Shown here piece after piece: positions 1 through 13,364 of a DNA stretch of 64,000 nt (position 1 is its first letter; each line of letters starts with the position of its first letter). The stretch lies in assembly GCA_034336665.1 (NCBI GenBank), contig CM067569.1, positions 19,103,820 to 19,167,819 on the forward strand, given 5' to 3'. The notes under the pieces were generated by a model. It ran no database searches, was not told where the DNA came from, and saw nothing but the letters and a program-made list of their open reading frames with translations. Source of the DNA: Luscinia megarhynchos (lineage: Eukaryota; Chordata; Aves; Passeriformes; Turdidae). A program made the translations under genes and the position numbers.

Positions 1-3000
1 AGGGCTGGCTACCAAAATAAGGTGTCCCTCCCTGTACCTCAGGGCTGATGAGGCTTCAGTGACAGGAGCACAGGTCTTAATCCCACCTCTGGCACTTGCT
101 CAGTGCATGGCCCCACACTGCTGCCTGTGTTCCATGCCCTGTCTCTGCAGACTGTTCAGGGCAAACGCTGGCACACGCTGATGTTTGCAGGGCAGAGCCC
201 CACTGCCTCCAGGCAATGCCTCTGCTGGGGGCCAGGCAGGGCAGCAGAAGGGGTGGGCATCCTCTGAGGGGACACCAGCAAGGCTTGTCCTCTGCAAAGG
301 GATGGTGATGCAGCAGATGAAGTGGTTTTTCTGCAAGGACACAGCATCCTTTCAAAAAGCAGCAAATGCTTTCTATGAGTTATTCAGTTACAGGTTCCAA
401 ACTCCCAAACTACACAAATCTCCTGAGAAAATGCAAGTCAGTCAGAGAGGAATCTTGGAGCCACTTCAAACGTTTTGACAATAATTCATGCAATGAGATT
501 AAAAAAGCCATTTCTTCCTTTGCCAAGTACACAGAGAGCAGAGTGTTCTCTATTGTGTAGGAACATCACAGCATGTAGCATTTGACAAGGAAAGGTCACT
601 GGGGAGGGGCCACAACTCCTTTTTTAAGAGGTTGCTACCGGTGTCCTTTGGAAAAACTGGTTTTACTCTGCAGCAAAGGCCATAATTGAATGCCCAGCTA
701 ACTGGGCTGAAATACCTGCTTATGGTTCCATTTAAAGAATTCTGTTGGAGGGTTCTCTGCTCTCTATCTGACCTGGGCCCAATTGTTCAGTAGGTAAATC
801 AGCATGGATGTATCATGTCTGAGTACTCCAGTGCTCTACTCCCCACTGCAGCACAGGAAAAAAACCAGGAAGCAGAAATGAGCTGAGAGCAGAAGGTTCA
901 AAGGAATCTCAGGGTATAACATGCCTGATTTCCCCACACTTCAAGGGACATACAGTATCTTTGTCAAGGGACTAAAAGCTGTTGGGACCTAGCCCTTAGT
1001 CTGATGCAAGGAAAGAGAGAAGTAGGAGCCACAAGAAAGTGGCCCCAAATGTAGCCATGCTTCCCAAACTACTTCTTCTCTTGCACTGGCAGGTGGATGA
1101 GGAGCAAATTCTAGCCATGGTAGCCCTCAGTAGATGATCTATCACTTCCCTCGTTCTCTAACACAACAAAAATCTGGCCACAGCAAGCAGACAGGCTGCT
1201 CCAAGATGCAACAGGAAGGTCTTCTCTGGAAATGCTCTGAAAACAGTTTGCTGAATCTAGTGTCAGGATATAGGATGGAATATGGGACTTCAAAATACCA
1301 TTGGAAATTTTTGGCAAAAAGCCACTGGTGTAAGCATGGCTCCTGAGACAACACAACAGAAACATAGATCCAAATTCCCTCCCACTGCAATAAAATTGGA
1401 GCCATTTCATCATGACCGATTTCATTGTGTCATTATCGATTTATCCCATGTAAAGTGAGAGATGACCCTCGGCCCCCAGGGAATTTAGAAAATGCTACAG
1501 GAGTGCGAGGAGCAAATCAGGGGGCTCTGAAAGATACCTCTAGAATCTGTCTGCAGAAATCCCCCGGCAATCTCAGACACAGACCATCCTGGCAGTGAGA
1601 CACAATAGCAGGACAAAGCCGGGCAGCAGGGCTATTAGAGGATCTGTGCAAGGAAGAATGCAGGAAATTCCAGGCTGTCCAGCCAGTGGTCTGTCTAAAC
1701 CCAGTAACCTGTCTCCAACAGTGACTGTAATTCAGAAAAAACCCACACTCTGCAAGAGGTAATTATAAAACAAGGTACAAGTAACAAGATTTTCATGCAA
1801 CTTCCTCCCAAGCACTGGCAGTTTCCAGCTGGCTCCCCCACAGAGCAAATCCCATCCCAGAGCTGCCTGTACCTTTATAATTCAGGATTTCCTCATGATC
1901 TGCCTGAAACAGCCCATCTCTTTTTGTATCTTTCCAAGATCATGGCCTCATCAAATCATTGTGCTGCAGAGTTTCATCACTAACAGTGCACTGGGCTGAA
2001 ATAAAAAACAAAAAAGTATTTTTTCTACCAGTGGTGAGCTACTGCTAATTCAATTTCAGTGGCTGCCAATCACTGGTTTCTAGAAAGGGCCATGAAAGGC
2101 TACTTGTTTTGTTACCAAGCAGACAGAAGGCATTCTGGTAGTTGTTAAAGAGTTTCTAGGAAATGGCAGGAGAATTAGAAAACCCTATAGCAATAGCAGG
2201 ATGACTTCCATTTGTGTGAGTCTGTGGAGGGGTGGAGGGACAGCCTGATGACTCCAGCTGACAGTAGACCCCTGGCATGTAGGGAAGGACTGTTTGCTTC
2301 ATAGCTGTGAGCACAATTAATGCTTGGAATTCCTTCTCACTTGTAAACCTAATGAGCTGGGCTAATGCAGGGGTGTCAGTAAATCCCATCAACATCTCTG
2401 ATAGTCACAGAAAAGCCACTTCTTCACCTGGATGTTTGCATCAACATCTGAGCATCATGCCCACTGCAGCTCACATAATTTCATCTTTGGGATGTTATGG
2501 AAATTCCCAGTGGAAATACTCATGGTTATATTCTGGGAGGTGGCTGATTCCTAGGAGACAGAACACAGATCCCCCATTAAAAATTATAATTTTCACCTTT
2601 GTAAAGAACTTTCTTAAGATGCACTGCAGTGAAAGACACTACTGGACCATTCATAAAATCCATAATCTGATGTCCAGTTTCTAAAGGTACATGGTGTCAA
2701 AGTTTCCCATGAAGCTAATGAAATTTTAATGTTTAGGGTATGTACTTGTCATTGCTGGCCAGCAAATTCCAAAGCTAAAATGCACCTAGAATTCCAGAAT
2801 TTCATTTGACGGCAAAATTTTTTAAAGCTCCAACAATAGCTTGTGACATGCTACATAACAGCAAAAGGTTAAGACCTGGTGAGAAAAGCCCACTGAACTA
2901 CAGAGAGTCTATCCTTTTTTGTATCTGTGGATTACAGCTTGGGGGCTCCAGCAGGTTGTGGGACCTGCAGTGCACACAGGGAAGGATTTGCAGGACTCTT

Positions 3001-4921
3001 GGAAGACACCATTTATTATTCAGCTGGAAACACAGTTAACGCCACTGGGATTTGGTCTCCCTCATAAATGTGAACAATTTTTACTTAGAGCAGTCAAGTG
3101 ACCAAGGGCTCCTTCAGCCTGTGGGACTACAGAGTACAGTTTTAAGCAGTTTTATTAACTTTAGTTTAAATCACTTCGAGTACTGATCCCCCTAAAGATC
3201 AAAGCTGCTCCATCATTTATACCTGGCAGGCAGTAAAATCCTTACGTAAATCTGTAAGTCCCCTTGTTAAGTTTAACATTCATCACTTAACACCACTTAG
3301 CAGCCAACCAGGGAAGAGTGTGCCTGCCAGGCCCAACCAGTCCCATCTGCATCTTTTGCAGCAAGGAGTCAAAAAGGAGTGAGAGGCTTTGTCTGGTATC
3401 TGCTCCTGCAAAAGACGCAGATGGGAGACGGCCCTTGGAGAGTGAATCTCTGCTCCCCATTTCATCTGTGCCCCCACAGTAGCTGTGTCTGAATTCCTTA
3501 AGTTACTAGGAAATCTCAGAGAGCTACAGGAAACATTTTGTGCCTAATGATGCCTTCTTGGCCCACAGTGCCATCAGACACTACCATGTCCTGCTAATGA
3601 GCTTCTCTCTGTGCAGTGCGGAGCTGCACTGAACTGAGCTCTCCCCGTAGGACAGCACGGCATGAACTGGCAGATTAAACTTTCCACTGGACCAGGGACA
3701 GTTGCAAGGCACTGGGATGGCATCCAACTTCAGCTAAGTGGAGTAGGGATTGAGAACATGAATTTATAACCAGCAACCATCAATGAGGCGTAGGGAGCCA
3801 TGTGTACAGCATACACTTGGGGAAGAAGGCTGGGGACTAGGGAAGAGTTGATTTCACCTAATGTAGGACAAACAGGACATAAAAGGCCATATCCATCCCC
3901 TAGAAAATAGTGTAGGAAAATATAGAGGCAAGACCATCATGACTTAAGGAAAAAAACCCAAAAGCAGTCAGAAAATAGGTATGTCTGACTAATACTTGAA
4001 AGAAATGCTTCCCCTCCTTGGATTTGGAAAATACATCCTGTTAATCCAAGGATGCTCAGAAGGAGCTCCAGCAGCCATAGGCAGGGGCTGTAGTAGCAAT
4101 AAGGTAAATGGTCCATCTCTAAGAGATGACAAGTGTGGAATGCAAACTGTCAGAGGGAGCAATGAAAGACAATGATCTTTAGAGAGTGTAGTAGCAGGAA
4201 CTACACAAGATAACAAGAGAAGAACTGTAAGATGGAGAGATGGATACCAACGAGAAGAAAACTGCAGCTCATACAACAGTTTCCATTCCACTTGGACTGT
4301 TACAAGTGCAGAGTCTCTGCTATGCAATGTGGCAAGCCATTTTATTTTGGGAAACACTTTTTCTGGAAGTTCCATCTCCCTTTTATATCTCACTTTCCCC
4401 TTCCTTCCTCTCTGCCACTCCCTGCCTCCCTCCAGGCAGAGATATGTTTCTCTCAGCTGCTTCTGCGCCTGTGACTTTACTGCATGGGGGAAGTCAGTCC
4501 GGAAGGTCACCTCTTTCATCAAGTATTCTATTTGCATCCAAAATTGTATGTACATGAAAAATGTGGTCGTGTGTTGCACCTAGCTGCAGACGCAGATGAA
4601 ATTCTGTGGAAAGCCTGATGCACACTAACCTTTGCAGATGGTGCAGCTATTGCTGAAAAATGGATTGCTTAATAAAGCATATCATCCGACATATTTGCTG
4701 CTTGGCTAGCCAAATAGAAGTTGTTTTTTGCACAAATTTCCTTGTCAAATTTGTCAATGTTCATGTCATTTTTGCTTTAGGTCACAGAGCAAGGTGCAAA
4801 TTCTTGGCATCTTTACTAGTTGCAAGCCAATTTTGGCTATTTCTAACAATGAAGTGAATTTCTCTGAGGATAAGACACTCGCTTTATTGGGGAGGAAAGG
4901 AAAACAGCAGGAAGTGGATAA
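1..4921. other. Unique non-coding DNA, no gene seen
   Basis: This stretch has ordinary vertebrate base composition with scattered AT-rich patches. Its reading frames are short, overlap in several frames, and show no splice-bounded coding block or recognisable domain. The longest, a 196-codon minus-strand frame at 3989-4579, has no family resemblance and is judged spurious. Around 50-115 there is a faint resemblance to the tRNA-derived part of a MIR-like SINE, too weak to annotate separately. It may be intergenic or intronic. Confidence 0.6.
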
Positions 4922-4982
4922 TTTTTTTTCTGGTTTTTTTGTTGTTGTTGTTCCTTTCTCTTTTCTTTTTTCTCTTTCCTTC
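4922..4982. repeat. Pyrimidine-rich low-complexity tract
   Basis: About 60 bases are almost entirely T and C on the + strand, with several T runs and a short GTT repeat in the middle. It is simple low-complexity sequence. A splice polypyrimidine role is possible, but no credible exon follows it. Confidence 0.7.
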
Positions 4983-4988
4983 TGAGGG

Positions 4989-7900
4989 TAATGTTTTCAT
5001 TCCCTTTATGGATCTTGCTAATTTGTAGCAGAAAGAGGCCTTTTAGCCTATTAAATAATTTATTTTGCTTGACTATTTGGTGCATGATGCACAGAGATTT
5101 TTTTCACTGGTGTGGAGAAAATTTATCCCTTTTTGTAGGAAAACTTGGAAGAGAAGAAATGATCAATTCTTTTGGCATTCTTAAATGTGGAAGTTGGGGA
5201 ATTCTCCCCTTCCAACTGTCTGCTCAAAGAGTAATACTTTTAAGTCTCACAACCTCTTAGACTTAAAGCAACACAATGTATTTTGTATTGTTCTTCAACG
5301 TGCTCTACATCCTTTGATTCTGCCAACAGACACTGTTCCCTGTTCAGGTTTTCAAGCCTATTCCCTTTCTTCCTGGGTTTCAGACGTTTTTGCCACATGG
5401 TGCCTTCCCAGACACAGTCACCACAAGCTGCTCTACTCAGAAGCAAAAGTAAAGATTGTTATTTCCATGTTTGCTACCATCACAACCTCAGTGGGGCAGC
5501 TTTTAAAAATGCACTGCACTGCCATGAGGAAACAGTTCCAGCCTCGAGCACTGGGGCACAGTTCACTAGCAGGGCCACAGGGAGCATGGGCATGAAAGCA
5601 AATATGGAGCAAGTGTGAAGTGAAAGGGCTGGAGCCCCATTCAAGCCCTTCCTCCACACCAGGACATAGGGAAGAGGGCGCTTCTAGGCCTTGGAGATCC
5701 CTCAGAAGACCAGACCCTGCTCCTTCAGAGGTGCAGCATATGCAGTGTTGGCAGCATCCACTTTGGGGTACTGAGCTCTACATCCAGCCATCCACCTCAA
5801 CATACCACAGTTTATCCAGCCCTCTACAAGGAGGGCTGCTATTTTGGTGTCAGGCATGCTATTCAGTTTTCATTTCCATTTTTGTTCAGTCACTCACTGG
5901 ATATGGTGTTTTCCATTTCCTAGTAACAGATGCATTCCTCTCTGGGCTGTCCTGCAGCAATTACCTTTCTCTTTGGAGGATTCATTTCTCCCTTTATTCA
6001 CACCCTGCACTAAGTCCTTTACCAAGCACACCTTTTCCAAAGATGCACCATTTGCCAAGTTCATCCTCCAGTGATCTATTCCTATAAAAAGAGGAGTTTG
6101 CTACAGGACCTTGCCATTTGACATAATCCCATTTGCCTCCCAAATAAGATCCCCCTTCAAAAAGATCATTCTTCTGCAAGGAACATTTTGTTTACAAGGT
6201 TTATTTTGTTAGCAGGTGTATTCCCACTAGTAACTTTTCCACTGCACCATTTTTTTTTAAAGGTCTTGTTTGGTAGCCAGATAGCCGAGACTGCCTGTGA
6301 TAAAGCCAGCACGAGTGATTAATAGCAAAGTCTCTGCCATTTTATTATTAATAGCAGTGTGTTGACTCAATTAAATCCAGCCTGCTTTTTTTGGCAGGCC
6401 TTTGCAATTATACATATCATTATGGGCTGCAGCCCAAATGCATCCTGGGAGTAGACCAGAACTCCACATTAACTTTTTCTGGCTCTCTCTTTGCAGGTTG
6501 GCCACTGTAACATGTGGGCTGTAACCAATCCAGGCTGCTTCAGGGATGGCAGAATAGGGGAAGAAGGACAAATGGTGGAGGTGAGGATCACACCTAGAAA
6601 GGGCACGCTCCCCTACAGCCATAAACAGCCTGGCAAGGATGTCCTGTATCCACCCCTCCACACTGAGCCCCATAAACACAATGTAATCTGTCTGGACAGT
6701 ACCTGTTACCAGCAGGGGTGATTTTCCAGCACACTGAGGGGTGTGTTCAGTAATCCCTTCCAAAACAGACTTGCAAGCAGCTTGGCCTAGCTTGAAGAGG
6801 CACTGAACTGAGATTCAACCCTTTATTTTGAGAAAGGCTCCTGCAGATTGCTTTTCCTGGTGGTGAGAGAATGATCTCCTAGTAAAGCTGGAATACCCTA
6901 AACTCAAAGTACCCTAAAGCATGCAATAGGCATATTCTAGTGCTGAACATACTTGCTGCTACCTTTTGAAAAATTCCAACTAGACTCTTGGGAGGAAAGC
7001 CAGTCATGGAACTAAGGCATCACACTAGGACCAAGTTAAATTTTCAGCACTGCTAATGGACTCCATGTATGATTCCAAGCAATACATACAAAGTCCTGGG
7101 GCATTTTCTTTAGCCTTCAAACTCAAGAGATCCATGAGTTATTCAGGTCACTCATTATTTGGGGGCACCAAACTTGGGGTGCCTAAATGGTCAACAGAGA
7201 TGCACAGATAAGGGTAGAATGCCTTACCTTGAGTTTAGAAGAGAGTTGGATCTGGGGACCCTGAACAGCTGGTGAAATTAAGCCTTGTGGTTTTCTCTCA
7301 GCCTTTTGAGATAGCCCATCCATAAATCAGTGTTCTGTTAGTGGGAGAAATCTGTTAATGGGAGAAAGCTCCTTTTGGACCTGAATCTCAGGAGACTTGT
7401 ACATAAAGCACTTAGCACAAAGATAGCTTGATCTGAGTTGTAGGCCTTGCCATCACTCAGATAACAAACCACAGATGTAAACTGCTGGAGGAATAGCTGG
7501 GTCTGGCCCCTTGCAGAAGCAGCATATGTTGATCAGAAGCACTGACCCATCACTGTCCTGTGCAGACTGGGTGGGCTTTATCTTCCTGCAACCTGCTAAC
7601 CAGAACAGGCACCTGCAGCGATACACTCTAGCATGCATATGGTCTGTGAGATCTCTCACTGTGACTGCTGGATTTTTCTTCCCAAACTCACTGCTCTTTG
7701 CAGCTCTAGATCTGGATTCTTCTCTCCAATGAAGCCTGGAAATGTCTCACCTTCCTGTAGGCCCCAAAGACATCACCCTTCATCCTGTGGTGTTAGAGGA
7801 GATCCCAACAGGCCACATCTGAAGTCCCACAGAAAAGAGTAGGTCGTGTTTCCCATTACCTGAACACAGGGAGCTTTGCAGCTGAAGGCTCTTTTCAGCT

Positions 7901-9224
7901 TCATCTTTCAGAAGCCCATTAAGACAGGAGGGCACACCATGCTTTCCATCCCAGCTTGGCCTGTCTCCATCCCTGTCGTCCATCTGGCTTATTTGCTGGC
8001 ACCAGAAAATCCACAGCTGTGGGGCTCTTGCTAACCAGGGTGGAAGAGTTTAAGTGCTTGGCCTATAATCTCCTCCCAGTGCTACAATGCAGTTCTGGAA
8101 ATAATTCTGCTGCTGGACAAGGCAGTGCAGAGGAGCTCTGTTGTCTGTATTCCCCTATATTCCTCTCAGCAGTGCAGAGAGGACTTTGTTTGTACCCAGC
8201 TCCAGTCAGTGTGGGAGCTGTGGCTGCAGAGTGGTGCTGCAGAATATGGGTAACAGACCACACACATCCCACAGATCTATAGATCTAACAGATCCTCAAG
8301 GGAGGTTCTCCTCCCCACTCTGTACAGAGGCTTAGCTCTAGAGGCTGTGCCAAGCCACGAACAATCCAGTTGGCACCTGCAACTGAATCTTCCTTTGTGA
8401 AGGGGGGCCTGTATTGCTATTCCTACAGACCCACATGGTGGTGGCTCCCCACCATCTCCTCCCTTGCTTCTTCCATCCTAGAGGGTCAATTTGCCAGCCC
8501 AAGGCCAAGCTTTGGAAAACTCTCACCTGCTCTTCTGAGGACCAAAGTGGAATTTATGACAAGTGCTTCCCTGAGAAACCTCAGCAACATCAGCAAAGCC
8601 AACTCAGGATATTCTATAATTCTATGGTATATGGCACTGACCATCTTATGAAGCTGTTCAGAGGAAACTGGCTTTTTTTACAGGATATTATAAGCAGTAT
8701 TCAATTCCCTTCCAATGGCAAATGGTCTCCCTATTGTCCTATAAACCAGATTTGACCCACATCTCAAATATGACAGAATGGAACTCAAGCATTATTCCAG
8801 GGAACCCAGCCACATTCAGTATAGCAAAGTTTAATTATCTAGAACACATCACATATCCTGTTCTAGAGGCGGGACTGCTGACTTCCAGTGTGATGTCAGC
8901 AGTGCCCTCACTTCAGGACCTTTTTATTTTTAAGGGCAACTCCAGAGATTCAGATAGGCCAAAATTCAGAAGCCCACTGGTAACACAGCAGTTCTTATTC
9001 CCTCAGTGACTAAGTGTGCTCTCCTGTGAGATTTCCCTTAACCCCAGGATGAGTGACCACCTCAGAGGAGAGGGTGACCTCCTCTCCTGAGAGAGATGAT
9101 CAGGCATTTGGGCTGATCAGGGCTCGTGGCTGTCACCTCAGGACCAGTTAGTGGGAGCTGAGCTGTTATTGCTCCCCTGTTATCAGCTACGGCAGGAGAT
9201 TCCTTGCCTCGTGGCTGAGACTGC
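4989..9224. other. Unique non-coding DNA apart from one candidate exon
   Basis: No repeat family or protein domain is recognisable. Reading frames here reach about 155 codons (5620-6087), but they are proline- and serine-rich translations with no splice or start context. A 14-bp perfect palindrome, AGATCTATAGATCT, lies at 8273-8286. The only gene-like signal is the candidate exon at 6497-6580. Confidence 0.55.
6497..6580 (+). other. Candidate internal exon, 84 bp (hypothetical)
   Basis: A pyrimidine-rich run ending in TTTGCAG meets 3' splice-site expectations at 6496. GTGAGG follows a GGAG exon end at 6581, which is a good 5' splice site. The enclosed segment is 84 bases, exactly 28 codons, and one frame is open through it and on to about 6721. 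The peptide begins VGHCNMWAVT and ends GEEGQMVE. I do not recognise the protein. Splice-like pairs of this quality occur by chance in a 64-kb window, and no partner exon was found nearby, so this is a weak candidate. Confidence 0.18.
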
Positions 9225-9425
9225 ATTGTACCAATGACTCACAGAACATAACTAAACCATGTAAAATGTCATCCTGTGTTTGCCATTAATAAGCTTTCAA
9301 TTAATAACACAAATTTCCAAGAATACCCCGAGCTTGAAACTCAGCGCTGTGCTGCCTAGCAGAGCCAATCAGGGCGCTCTCAAAGCCAAGCCTTAATAAA
9401 GCAATCTTGCTTTCCAGGAAGGATC
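9225..9425. promoter_or_regulatory. Candidate regulatory element, AT-rich motif cluster
   Basis: The segment combines an AP-1 type TGACTCA (9235-9241), two ATTAATAA motifs 15 bases apart (9285-9292 and 9300-9307), a CCAAT box (9365-9369) and a TATA-like TTAATAAA (9393-9400). The CCAAT and TATA-like boxes are spaced as in some core promoters, but no transcript start or downstream coding sequence supports a promoter. Homeodomain and AP-1 motif identities are general knowledge. Regulatory function is inferred. Confidence 0.25.
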
Positions 9426-12159
9426 ACTCCTTACTGCTGCAGCTGGAAAAGCCCAGCTCATGCACATATACACACCATACTACCCCATAAGGGTAAAAAC
9501 ATCTGTTACTTGGAGGATTGCAGGAAAGCTTTCAAACTGAGGTGCAAAGCTTTTCTTTTTAAATACCAAAGACCTGATTCTGCTTACTTGCTGATCTAAG
9601 TTACCCTCTCAGGTAAATGGGGTTGACCAGCTGTACTACAAGGAAGACAAGAACTGTGTTTGGGAGGGCCATAGTCAAAATCACAGGTACTAATGTGATG
9701 CCAGCTGACACCAGTTTTTCCACCACATGTGCAGTTTTTCAACAGTCATTGTGTATACATGAGCTTTTTCCTGTTGTAAGCACAAATACACAGGAAACCA
9801 TGGGCAGGTTTAGGCTTGTATTAAACAACTATCAGTCCTTCTGAAGGTAGATTAAAAAGCATGACACAGTCTGGCCATGCATATGTCCCTCACACAAATA
9901 AAGGCAAAGACAAGGCACTGCCACCTACCCAGGCCCTGCACCCTCTGCTGCCAGCTCACCTACCTGGGAGAAAATACTTCTCTTTCTGGTGTGCAAAGCC
10001 ACTCAGCATCCCCAAAGGACACTCTCTTTCACAGACACACAGAGCAAGGCATCCTCCTTATTTCTGCACTATTTGTGCAATTCCTTCCCTGTATCTGCAG
10101 TCAGGTACAATCTCTTGCTGTCTGTACACATCTGTGTCCACAACACACCCTGTTAATACGCAGGCAAGCAGACAGACAAGCTCTCTCTCTTTCTCACTCA
10201 CACCCCTCTCCCACCCCCAGGAGGAACTCCAGGTACTGAGAGGTAATCCTCCCTGCTCACAGAGCCTGCTGAATGGAATAATTAATTTTCTGATGAGCAT
10301 GAATATCACGCAAAGGCAGTCACACGGATATGGTGGAATGCTTCCAGGCAATATCCCTGCAATCCGGATATTTGGATTCACCCATCCTCAGCCTCTGCTC
10401 TCAGCACTGCTGACAGCAGCAAAGCTGAGCTTGCTGTGCTGATTGGGAAGGCCTCACAGATCTGGCTGGCTGGCCTGGCTGGTAGAAGACAGCTGAACTG
10501 TGCATAGCCTGCTCCTCCTCACCACCAAAGACAGGGAAACCTTTCCAGCTCCCATTCCTTAACCTGCTGCTCCCACAGGAAGGCACCAGCTGCCTTCCAA
10601 CACCCAGCCCCTCTCTGGTCTCTGAGAACTGCACGAGCAGCATCAGTCTGCTCAAACCTGACTGTCCTCCCCAGTGGGGAATTAAAGGCAAATCCCTGAT
10701 GCAAGGACACTAATTCTCCAGGCTACAGATCAAACTTCTCTCACCCCTCATCTCCACTCATGCTTAAGTCAGCTTGCTCTCCACCGTTTTACAGTTAAGG
10801 GTTAAAAATGCTAGTGGAGAGCAACTGCAGAAACTAATTCTGGGGTATAGAGGAAAAGGGAGCTTAAAGAAGAACTGGGGTTGTTAAGCAGAACAGCATT
10901 CTTAGACAGAGGTTCAAACTGCACTCAAACCCAGAGGATTCTCAGTTACAGAGCTATGATACTCCTAGAAACTAAGATATAAACCTATTTGCTTCTGTGC
11001 AAATGTTCAGCCAGTGTTGCTTTAGCATAATTGACTAATCTAGACAAACAGGAACAATAAATTTACCATGTCGGCCGTGTGAGTCCCATTCCCAACTCTG
11101 TCTTCAGCTTTGTACATTTGTACATTGTACATTCAGGAACAAGCTTCATCTGTTCCATAGCTGTAAGATTAACACACAAATACTTGGCTTGGCTGTTTTG
11201 TCTGTAAGCTCAGATCACAAGCTCATCAAGAACTGTGGTCAAGAGAGAGATCAAGACAGTGCAAGTTGCCATGTAAAGAAAAAGATCCCTTGCTGTGGTA
11301 GCAAAAGCACAAGCATGTGTGGCTAGAGACTTGCAGACATGGTTTTTTGCACATTGCATGTGTATCTATGCTCCTTGCATGGTGCCACACCACATCAGCA
11401 ATCTCTGCACATATCCAACCTCTTAAGTGGTTTTATCTTGGAATTTCCATCAGGGAAGAAAATACCTGGCACAACTCTTTCCAGAAGACTTGAGGCCAGG
11501 AACTTAGCTGTATAGCCTTAGACGGGAATTTGCTGAGGATTTTCACAGGAGTTGAAGTCTGAGCTTAGCTTCAGTGTGATAAAATCAACTTTGCATTGTG
11601 TAAGTTTGGATCATGATGCTTAGAAGTAGTGCTGGGAACTGGCAAGTCTAACACTTCTTTGTAGGTATGAGAGACCTTCCAATCATCTCCTGTTTTCCTC
11701 TAAGAGGAGCTAGGAGAAGAACTTAGGGGAATTATCTTACTGTAAAATTGAGGCTTACTAGTAAAAGCAGAGTCATGAAATGAAAAGCTAAAGGTCCTTA
11801 GTCATGCTGAACTCACTTTTTCAGCTCCCAGGGTTGCTGCCCAACCACAAGAGCTCAGTATGTAGCCATTTATATTTGCTAATAGGTCCCACAAGAGAGA
11901 GAAAGGATTTTTGTGTAAGTCATTGCTCCAGTCCAGAATACACTGGGAAATTCCCACGGATATATACAATACAGAAGCAAACAATGACATCCAAATATCT
12001 GCCTGGTAAAAGATACATCTAGCTTTTCAAAGGGTGACATACCAAAGTGATGAGGAATTAGTCAAAACCCTGGATTAGATATGGGTTCAAACTCCACTCT
12101 CCTCACAGTAACACAATTTCCCAGCCTTGCGTGGATGGGCTTGCCCTTCCCAAGACACT
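9426..12159. other. Unique non-coding DNA, no gene seen
   Basis: Nothing gene-like is supported. The largest frame (9861-10442, 193 codons) runs through low-complexity C- and A-rich sequence and lacks any domain. At 11111-11132 the six-base palindrome TGTACA recurs three times in close succession, a minor local repeat. A B-box-like string near 12083 is not accompanied by a tRNA fold. Confidence 0.55.
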
Positions 12160-12300
12160 GGGATTAAAAACAAAACAACAAAACCAACACAAAAACCCCA
12201 AGCAAACAAACACACACACACACACACCCCCAAACCCCATAAAACAAAACAAAAAAAGAGGGAGAAAATAAAATCCACCAATTAAACAAACCCCACAAAG
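12160..12300. repeat. A/C-rich simple repeat with (CA)8
   Basis: The + strand here is almost purely A and C, with AAAAC-like runs around a short CA dinucleotide stretch at 12211-12227. This is low-complexity DNA. The minus strand is correspondingly GT-rich and yields a valine- and cysteine-rich frame of no significance. Confidence 0.75.
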
Positions 12301-13360
12301 GTGGAGTTTTCAAGCATACCAAGAGGGCTTAGGAGTGCAAGTCAGTCAGATGCTTCTAAGTCTCTCCACTGCTTTGGAAGTCTTCCAGCCCTAGGAGTAA
12401 AATAAAAGGCAGGGGATGTATATGGCTGCTAGGCTAATGAAGCTTAATTTTATCCAGCTTCTATTTATTCTTTGGTTTCGCTTCAGAGCATTGATTTCAC
12501 ATTCCTGCATCTTTTACATATGCATATATATTTCATAAATAGGCAAATGTATATACACAGACCTGAGCATGGGAGTATGTTTATACATGTAAAGCAACTG
12601 GGTATTTACAAGCTGTTTCTAAGGTTATAATATCCATTGCTATTATGAACTGCTTCATTAACCTGTCAATCAGATTGCTTTCTCCCTTTCAGCCCTCTCC
12701 CGTGTTACTCAGTGTGTTGGAAGTGATGCATGTGTGTTTGTGTCAAGTGCATTATTTCAGACAGTACGGACACACAGACACACACGGACGCACGCCCAGA
12801 AATTAATATGGTTTCATTGCTGTCTCCCCAGAAGCCTGGCTCTGGCTGACCCTCTGGACTTTGCTAGCCATGGAGATGCCTCATGCAGTCATTTATCACC
12901 CAGCCCTGGCCAGTGGCACTGGGCTGCTGGCAGTGCATCCCCAGGCAGCCTGGCTGCAGAGCAGGAGGAGGGGCACGTCTGCAGCGTGGCTGCAGTTTGG
13001 AAGCACTGCTGATGGACTAGTCCCCAATAAACCCCCCGAAAGTGCTGATGTGCTGAAAGCAGCTGACACTGATGGATCTGCTCTCATCTTGCCTTTCAGT
13101 CGGCTGCAAGAGAGGAGAGAGAGAGGAAGAGAAACAAAGGCAGAGATTAACTCTTTTGTCACAGAGCTCTGCAGTTTTACAAGGCAAGATAAAGCTGCTG
13201 TCCAGGTTGGCTGCAGATGGGACCAGCTCAGCACAGTCTGTCTGATTCTCTATGGACTCCAATAGGGGAAAAAACAGCCTGAACTGCACAATGATTTACT
13301 GACAGGGCCCGTGCTGCCTAACTGAGCCTTTCAACTTTCCTTGCAGTTGCAGCCACAGCC
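12301..13360. other. Non-coding DNA with a short ACGGACAC-type patch
   Basis: No gene is supported. At 12766-12793 a short patch repeats ACGGACACAC, ACGGACGC and related words, the same vocabulary as the large minisatellite at 45-47 kb. Frames at 12861-13265 and on the opposite strand have no recognisable domain. Confidence 0.5.
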
Positions 13361-13364
13361 AGGG

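Noticed and set aside
3989..4579. 196-codon minus-strand frame
   Set aside because: No recognisable domain, no splice or promoter context, and overlapping frames on the other strand are similarly open.
9861..10442. 193-codon plus-strand frame
   Set aside because: It runs through C/A-rich low-complexity sequence, has a second overlapping frame and resembles no protein family.
12083..12096. GGTTCAAACTCC as a tRNA B box
   Set aside because: It has an extra base relative to the B-box consensus, no A box lies at proper distance, and no cloverleaf can be drawn by eye.
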